Below are positions 59,542-64,000 of a stretch of DNA of 64,000 nucleotides, piece by piece. A program made the translations under genes and the position numbers. Positions within the stretch are counted from its first letter, which is position 1. Every line of letters starts with the position of its first letter. Location: the NCBI GenBank assembly GCA_900544245.1, contig UQUH01000001.1, forward strand, positions 1-64,000, in the 5' to 3' direction. Below the pieces are notes generated by a model. The model was not told the DNA's origin. It was given only the letters and a program-made list of their open reading frames with translations, and ran no database searches. This DNA comes from an uncultured Coriobacteriaceae bacterium (GTDB lineage Bacteria; Actinomycetota; Coriobacteriia; Coriobacteriales; QAMH01).

Positions 59542-60756
59542 GTGTTCGACGTGAAAAAGGTTCGTAGCGATTTCCCGATTTTGGAGACTCAAGCCAACGG
59601 AAGGCCGTTGGTCTATCTGGATAATGCCGCGACAATGCAGATGCCCTTGCCTGTCATGCAGGCGATGCAGAAGCATTATGAGCTGGAAAATGCGAACGTC
59701 CATCGTGGTACGCATTATCTCTCCCACGAGTCAACCAGGGCGTATGAGGAGGCGCGTGAGTCCATTGCGCGTTTCCTCAATGCCGCAGATGCGAGTAATA
59801 TCGTATTCACTCCAGGAACAACCGGTGCTCTTAATATTGTCGCATCAGGATTACGCAATTACATACAGCCTGGCGACGTGGTGGTTGTGACCGCGCTCGA
59901 GCATCACTCTAACTATGTACCCTGGCAGCAGCTTTGCAAGGAGCGCGGTGCGGATTTTAGATGTGTCGGGATAGATGCCAACGGCGATCTCGACATGTCT
60001 GCATTGTGCGAGATGGCCGCTGGCGCAAAGGTGGTTGCGTGCACATGCTGCTCGAATGTCCTCGGCACTGTTACACCCATCGAGCAGGTTGTCCAGATTG
60101 CCCATGAGGCGGGCGCTTTGTGTGTACTCGATGCTGCTCAGGGAATTCGCCACGAGCATATTGACGTGCAGAAACTGGATTGTGACTTCTTGGCATTCTC
60201 CGGTCACAAGATTGGTGCACCGGCTGGTATTGGCGTGCTCTATGGCAAACGCGAGACTCTTGAGTTGCTTGAGCCCCGCTGGTTTGGCGGGGAGATGGTT
60301 GACATTGTCACCATGAGTGAAACTACCTGGGAAGATCTGCCTCTTCGTCTGGAGCCAGGCACTCCAAACTACGCGGGTGCTATTGGCTTGGGAGCAGCAA
60401 TTGATTACCTGGTCTCCATTGACAAGGACGAGGCAGCCCAGCACGAAGACGATCTCATTGCGTATGCTGAAAAGCGTCTCGGCGAGATTGACGGCATGAA
60501 AATCTACGGCAGCCCCAATCATCGCAGCGGCTGCCTTTCCTTCAATATTGATGGAGCGCACCCCTTTGATGTCTGCACGCTTGTCGACAAGATGGGTATT
60601 GCACTCAGGAGCGGAAACATGTGTGCGCAGCCACTGCTTAACGAGCTTGGTTGCACTGCTGTCGCTCGTCTGTCACCTGCTTTCTATAACACGAGCGAGG
60701 AAATAGATATCACGGTCGAAGCGCTGCAACGCGCGGTAGTGGTGCTCAAACACTAG
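59542..60756 (+). CDS. SufS/CsdA-type cysteine desulfurase
   Basis: PLP enzyme that moves sulfur from cysteine to a protein persulfide; about 404 residues. The PLP lysine is Lys223 in FSGHKIGAPAG, and the active-site Cys361 lies in RSGNMCAQPLL, where the usual HH before the Cys is NM. HHSNYVPWQ and the SNVLGT segment are family-typical. I start at a GTG (59542) with AGGGGGC upstream, which matches the normal N-terminus (FDVKKVRSDFPIL); the frame is open to 59488. It is partnered with the SufE-like protein encoded 1.2 kb upstream. Confidence 0.9.
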   Translation: MFDVKKVRSDFPILETQANGRPLVYLDNAATMQMPLPVMQAMQKHYELENANVHRGTHYLSHESTRAYEEARESIARFLNAADASNIVFTPGTTGALNIVASGLRNYIQPGDVVVVTALEHHSNYVPWQQLCKERGADFRCVGIDANGDLDMSALCEMAAGAKVVACTCCSNVLGTVTPIEQVVQIAHEAGALCVLDAAQGIRHEHIDVQKLDCDFLAFSGHKIGAPAGIGVLYGKRETLELLEPRWFGGEMVDIVTMSETTWEDLPLRLEPGTPNYAGAIGLGAAIDYLVSIDKDEAAQHEDDLIAYAEKRLGEIDGMKIYGSPNHRSGCLSFNIDGAHPFDVCTLVDKMGIALRSGNMCAQPLLNELGCTAVARLSPAFYNTSEEIDITVEALQRAVVVLKH

Positions 60757-60795
60757 TGCTCGGGCCAAACCTGAGCAGAACCAAAGACCCATTGA

Positions 60796-60812
60796 TTATG
60801 CAAATGGCACAA
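60796..60812. promoter_or_regulatory. TTGTGC-N5-GCACAA site 5
   Basis: TTATGC-AAATG-GCACAA, one mismatch to the perfect dyad, sits 102 bp before the acetyltransferase/stress-domain gene. This links that gene to the transporter and isomerase genes under the same regulator. Confidence 0.5.
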
Positions 60813-60913
60813 GTGTGATGTGAATTCTAGTTTCATTGCGTAATGGATATCAACTTTTTGCTCCCATAGGATATATCCGTTGGTCGCGATTGGCTCAAGG
60901 CGAGGTGTTCACA

Positions 60914-62188
60914 ATGGAGAAATCGCAACTGGATGCGTACCTCCGACGCATGGGGCTGGACTGCGCGGGAGACCCAAGCGCAGAATTGCTGAGGGTGCTT
61001 CAGGAACGCCATATTTACACGATCCCTGTTGAGAATCTGGATATCGTCAGAGGCGAGACACCTCCGTCACTCGATATCGATGACCTCTTCGAGAAAATTG
61101 TGGTTAGAAGACGAGGAGGAGTGAGTTTCGAGCTCAATTTGCTATTCGCTGACGCACTGCAAAGCCTTGGATATGACGTTGATCTTCTACTTGCAGAGTG
61201 CTTTCAATGCGGGCGCAGACTCAATCATGCCCTCCTTCTTGTCCGAGTAAAAGACGGCAGCGAATGGATTGTCGATGTTGGTCATATTGAGAATTTTCAC
61301 ACGCCCCTATTGTTTGAGCCTCGAATCTGGCAAAGCGACGGCAAGGACGAATACACGTTTAGACGGCATAAAGATGATGAATTAGAGTGGAGTCTTGTGA
61401 GGCGAAGGTCCGGCAGAGAGCGGACCGTCTGCGTTCTGAGTCTCGAGCGCAGGGAGCCAAGTGATTATCGCTTGCAGTGCAATCGGTTTTGCAGTGATAA
61501 GAGTAACCGATTTACCTTGAGTCCGTACGCATCTATCAAGAGGAGCGAAGGTCGCATCACGCTTCTGCATGACACCGTAATTAACGCCTGTACGAAAGAG
61601 ATGCCACGTCCTCTCATACGCGATAGGGAGGAGCTCTGCTCCACGTTACGAGATACTTTTGGAATAGAGCTTGAGGCGGATAATCTGTTCGATGGCGAAG
61701 AATCTGATGCTGCCATGCCGACATACAGGAGGGTGCTCGCAGTTTTGAATGGGGCCTCGAATGCGGAGAGCGTTGTTAGAGCGGCGGCACAGATGGCTCT
61801 AGATGAGAATGCCCATCTGAGGTTCGTTTGCGCTTTGGATGAAGCCGGGAGGCATGACACTAGCATAAGCTTCTCGAAGTATGTGCAAGAGTCACGCCAT
61901 GCACTTCAAGACTACGTGCACAGCATACTTGATTTGATGGGAATTCGCAGTCTACTTATCGGCGCAGAAGTCGTCGTGCAAGGATTCAATAGGCTTGTCG
62001 GGGCGACCATAGATATGCCGACTGGATTTACGCCACAGATGTTTGCAGAGCACATGGTATTGCCCTTTTGTCCGGATGTCATCATATGCGGCAGAGATTC
62101 GCGCTCCAAGGTAAAACGCATGTTCTCGGGCGATATGGCGAGTTACCTCGACAGACATCTTGAATGTGATGTCAAAGTGATTTCGTAA
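60914..62188 (+). CDS. Arylamine N-acetyltransferase-like domain (Cys to Ser) fused to a universal stress domain
   Basis: A 424-residue two-domain protein. Residues 1-270 match arylamine N-acetyltransferases (HIYTIPVENLDI, RRRGGVSFELN, LNHALLLV, WIVDVGH). The catalytic triad Cys-His-Asp is altered: the nucleophile position is Ser71 (codon AGT), whereas His105 and Asp121 are kept. Residues about 278-424 are a universal-stress-protein fold (RRVLAVLNGASNAESVVRAA... DVIICGRDSRSK). I know of no described NAT-Usp fusion. GGCGAGGTG supports the ATG at 60914; the frame is open to 60836. Preceded by a regulatory dyad. Confidence 0.8.
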   Translation: MEKSQLDAYLRRMGLDCAGDPSAELLRVLQERHIYTIPVENLDIVRGETPPSLDIDDLFEKIVVRRRGGVSFELNLLFADALQSLGYDVDLLLAECFQCGRRLNHALLLVRVKDGSEWIVDVGHIENFHTPLLFEPRIWQSDGKDEYTFRRHKDDELEWSLVRRRSGRERTVCVLSLERREPSDYRLQCNRFCSDKSNRFTLSPYASIKRSEGRITLLHDTVINACTKEMPRPLIRDREELCSTLRDTFGIELEADNLFDGEESDAAMPTYRRVLAVLNGASNAESVVRAAAQMALDENAHLRFVCALDEAGRHDTSISFSKYVQESRHALQDYVHSILDLMGIRSLLIGAEVVVQGFNRLVGATIDMPTGFTPQMFAEHMVLPFCPDVIICGRDSRSKVKRMFSGDMASYLDRHLECDVKVIS

Positions 62189-62303
62189 TCCATATCGCGC
62201 TGCTTTAGGCACGCTGGGAGGCTTAGCGCATCCCTCCACACCCCCTGTACGATGCTGAGCCTCCTACATGCCGTCTTTTGCATGAGCGCTGCCTTCGAAT
62301 ACG

Positions 62304-62332
62304 TTCACGAGGGCTTTCCGGGTGGGTATAAT
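62304..62332 (+). promoter_or_regulatory. Promoter immediately before the LuxR-type gene
   Basis: TTCACG (62304-62309) and a consensus TATAAT (62327-62332) are spaced by 17 bp. The -10 box ends 6 bp before the ATG at 62339, so transcription would begin at or next to the start codon. Confidence 0.65.
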
Positions 62333-62338
62333 CGCGGC

Positions 62339-63061
62339 ATGGAAGAATACTTCGACGAAATCATCCTGCTTGTCGCATGTGCGGCGGTGTCGCTTTGCTT
62401 CGCCGATGCGAATCACGTGGTCATCGGGATCCTGCTTTCGGTTTCGCTCGTGTGCATATGTGACATGGTAGGGCTTCGGTGGCGAATCATTGCCCAGCTC
62501 GCGTTTCTCATCTGCGCGTTCGCGTTTCCCGCCGTGCTTCCCTTTTTGCCCGTGTGCGCTTACGTCATGCTGCATGAGCGCATGTGGCTCCTACGCGTCG
62601 TCTGGGTCGTTCCGCTTGTGGTGGCACTGTCTTTTGGCGGATGCGCTGCCGTCGAAGGGGCGGTCATTGCCATCGCATGCGCGGCAGCCGTCCTGATGGG
62701 AGTCAAGGATGCTCGCATGCGTGCGGAGCGCATGGGTATGCGATTCGCGTTCGACGACTTGCGCGAACGCAATCTCGGGCTGCTTTCGGAACGCGAGCTC
62801 GACACGAGGACGCAAGGTGTCCAGGGCGCGTCGGGCATGCAGGCGCAGGATGCGCAAGCGCGGACCGCGGGACCTTTCTGCAATCTCACGGAGCGGGAGT
62901 ATGCGGTGGCCAAGCTCGTTGCCGAGGGTATGGACAACCGCGATATCGCGGCGAGTCTCTTCTTGTCCGAGGGCACGGTGCGCAACCACATCAGCTCGAT
63001 TCTTGGCAAGCTCGAGCTGAGCAATCGCACGCAAATCGCCATCATGTACTACAAGGGATAG
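62339..63061 (+). CDS. Membrane-anchored LuxR-type transcriptional regulator
   Basis: A 240-residue protein. Residues 1-120 contain about five hydrophobic helices. After a cytosolic Arg/Glu/Gln-rich linker, a LuxR-type helix-turn-helix occupies the last 65 residues (NLTEREYAVAKLVAEGMDNRDIA, then LFLSEGTVRNHISSIL and GKLELSNRTQIA). Regulators with a polytopic membrane domain and C-terminal LuxR HTH are numerous in Coriobacteriia. The frame is open to 62252, but the promoter right before 62339 favours that ATG and possibly a leaderless mRNA. GC returns to the high level of the main chromosome. Confidence 0.85.
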   Translation: MEEYFDEIILLVACAAVSLCFADANHVVIGILLSVSLVCICDMVGLRWRIIAQLAFLICAFAFPAVLPFLPVCAYVMLHERMWLLRVVWVVPLVVALSFGGCAAVEGAVIAIACAAAVLMGVKDARMRAERMGMRFAFDDLRERNLGLLSERELDTRTQGVQGASGMQAQDAQARTAGPFCNLTEREYAVAKLVAEGMDNRDIAASLFLSEGTVRNHISSILGKLELSNRTQIAIMYYKG

Positions 63062-63062
63062 C

Positions 63063-63089
63063 GGGACAAATGGACAGACCATTTGTCCC
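63063..63089. repeat. Perfect 11-bp inverted repeat after the LuxR-type gene
   Basis: GGGACAAATGG-ACAGA-CCATTTGTCCC, two bases past the stop codon, followed by ATTTCGCTTTC. It is probably a terminator or a short dispersed palindrome. Confidence 0.75.
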
Positions 63090-63113
63090 ATTTCGCTTTC
63101 GACAGGAGCAGCA

Positions 63114-63431
63114 ATGGGGTTTCTAGAGGCGGTTCAGAAGAAAATCGACGAAAGGCAGGCGAAGTGGGATGCCCAAGGGCCGTCGGACTTCGATGCGTGG
63201 GACAAGGCCGAGATCGAGTACCTGGAGGGCATACGTGACGAGCTCGAGCGCGGCGTCGAGCCTAAGGCCGTGTACGAGAGGCTCAAGGCCGAACTTCCCG
63301 AGCTCGAGGAACGGGTTGCGGGCGAGGAGGCGTGCTACACCTTCGATTGGTATGACGATCACCATTACGAGAAGATCTACTCCGGACGCCTTATGGCCTG
63401 CCGGGCTCTTCTGGAACTCTACGAGCGGTAA
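63114..63431 (+). CDS. Hypothetical 105-residue acidic helical protein
   Basis: A soluble protein rich in Glu, Lys and Ala (VQKKIDERQAKW, then KAEIEYLEGIRDELERG, AELPELEERVAGEEA) with a Tyr/Asp/His-rich turn (FDWYDDHHYEKIYSG). GACAGGAGC gives a ribosome-binding site for the ATG at 63114. No family recognised. It could be the second gene of the LuxR-type transcript if the hairpin between them does not terminate. Confidence 0.65.
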   Translation: MGFLEAVQKKIDERQAKWDAQGPSDFDAWDKAEIEYLEGIRDELERGVEPKAVYERLKAELPELEERVAGEEACYTFDWYDDHHYEKIYSGRLMACRALLELYER

Positions 63432-63444
63432 AGGCAGTTGCGAC

Positions 63445-64000
63445 TCATGTGATGTAGCGCCAGCAAAGGGAGTCACCCGGCTTCAGGACGTAGTTGCAGG
63501 CTGCCGTCATGGGCATGTTCCCGTTGACGCTATAGGTCCATCCGCTGGCGGCGCCCATCATCTTTTCGGCCAAGCCGCCGATTGCGGAGACGTACGAGGG
63601 CGTCCCCGTAAGGGAAAGCCCGGTGCTCCTCAGGGCGTCGTAGGCGCTTGAGTTGGCGGGGAGCCGCAACGATTTCGAGGCCATGGCCGCCGGAAACCCG
63701 AGTGATTCTGCGGCGGAGCTATCCACGAGAATCGATACCGTTATCGGGGCGCTTTCCGGCGTTTGCGACGAGGGCTCCGTTTCCGGGACCGGTGACGCCA
63801 CATTGCCGCCGGCGCCACCGGTCCTGTCGGAATCCACGGGATTTGTCGCATTGTCGGCGACGGGCAAGGGGCCCTCTCCGGTCGAGCCTGTGATGGCTTG
63901 GGAAGACTCGACCGGCGTCGTCTCGCTTGACGCAAGGCCTCCGACGGTTCCTGTCTGGAATATCGCGACCAGCGAAAGCGCCACGCATGCTAGCGACAGT
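63445..64000 (-). CDS. DUF4430-domain secreted protein (5' end outside the window)
   Basis: The frame runs open through the window edge, so the start lies beyond 64000. What is visible begins in the hydrophobic core of a signal peptide (LSLACVALSLVAIF). A Ser/Thr/Pro/Gly-rich linker of about 60 residues follows. The C-terminal DUF4430 domain (SLRLPANSSAYDALRSTG, then GWTYSVNGNMPM and LKPGDSLCWRYIT) is of the transcobalamin-like type also found in surface proteins of Coriobacteria. It is probably a surface or secreted ligand-binding protein. An internal GTG at 63984 is not a likely start. Confidence 0.75.
   Translation of the reverse strand, partial: LSLACVALSLVAIFQTGTVGGLASSETTPVESSQAITGSTGEGPLPVADNATNPVDSDRTGGAGGNVASPVPETEPSSQTPESAPITVSILVDSSAAESLGFPAAMASKSLRLPANSSAYDALRSTGLSLTGTPSYVSAIGGLAEKMMGAASGWTYSVNGNMPMTAACNYVLKPGDSLCWRYIT

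Overview
The window is a high-GC, densely packed bacterial chromosome segment. Gene content and several lineage-typical architectures point to a Gram-positive actinobacterium of the class Coriobacteriia, an anaerobic gut-type relative of Eggerthella, Slackia or Olsenella. These include a TsaB-TsaD fusion, a long-tailed ribosomal protein L21, a LuxR-type regulator with membrane segments, TIGR03960/TIGR03936 radical-SAM partners, and GTG/TTG starts with ATGA overlaps. The assignment is inference; there is no rRNA in the window to confirm it. No CRISPR array or intact insertion sequence was seen.

Layout. 0-3 kb: a long palindromic repeat, then leuD-leuB-galU in overlapping frames and a tRNA-Ser. 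3-7 kb: a glycosyltransferase, a HAD-family protein lacking its nucleophile, and a class A penicillin-binding protein. 7-12 kb: ferredoxin, a 23S rRNA uracil methyltransferase, tRNA-Arg, cyclophilin, a membrane TPR protein and ndk. 12-21.5 kb: the rod-shape operon mreB-mreC-mreD-mrdA-rodA, a DUF697-like protein and the two radical-SAM-associated genes. 21.6-32 kb: a second copy of the long palindrome, rplU-rpmA, then a tight housekeeping run glmS-acpS-nnrD-alr-udg-tsaE-dnaJ-like-adaptor-tsaBD. 32-37.3 kb: groES-groEL, an EamA exporter, a thioesterase, a frameshifted CorC/HlyC gene and the initiator tRNA.

From 37.4 kb the content is accessory. A possible integration scar is followed by a LytS-like kinase/response regulator pair beside a surface adhesin with a structured leader. 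Next comes a metal-uptake island: a MoeA-like protein, an FecBCD/BtuFCD-type ABC importer, a THEP1-like NTPase and a DUF364 protein, with AT-rich palindromic control sites. A flavodoxin and a DrrAB-like ABC-2 exporter follow.

The most interesting stretch is 52.98-62.19 kb, visibly lower in GC than its surroundings. It holds a GPH-type sugar symporter, a PucR-like regulator, a fucose-isomerase-fold protein with a four-cysteine cluster and an altered metal ligand, a dedicated SufE/SufS sulfur-mobilising pair, two small unidentified proteins, and an arylamine N-acetyltransferase-like domain (catalytic Cys replaced by Ser) fused to a universal-stress domain. Five 17-bp sites of the form TTGTGC-N5-GCACAA (exact or near) sit around the transporter, regulator, isomerase and acetyltransferase genes and tie them into one putative regulon. 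I do not recognise this system. A LuxR-type gene that may be leaderless, a small hypothetical gene and the C-terminal part of a DUF4430 protein close the window.
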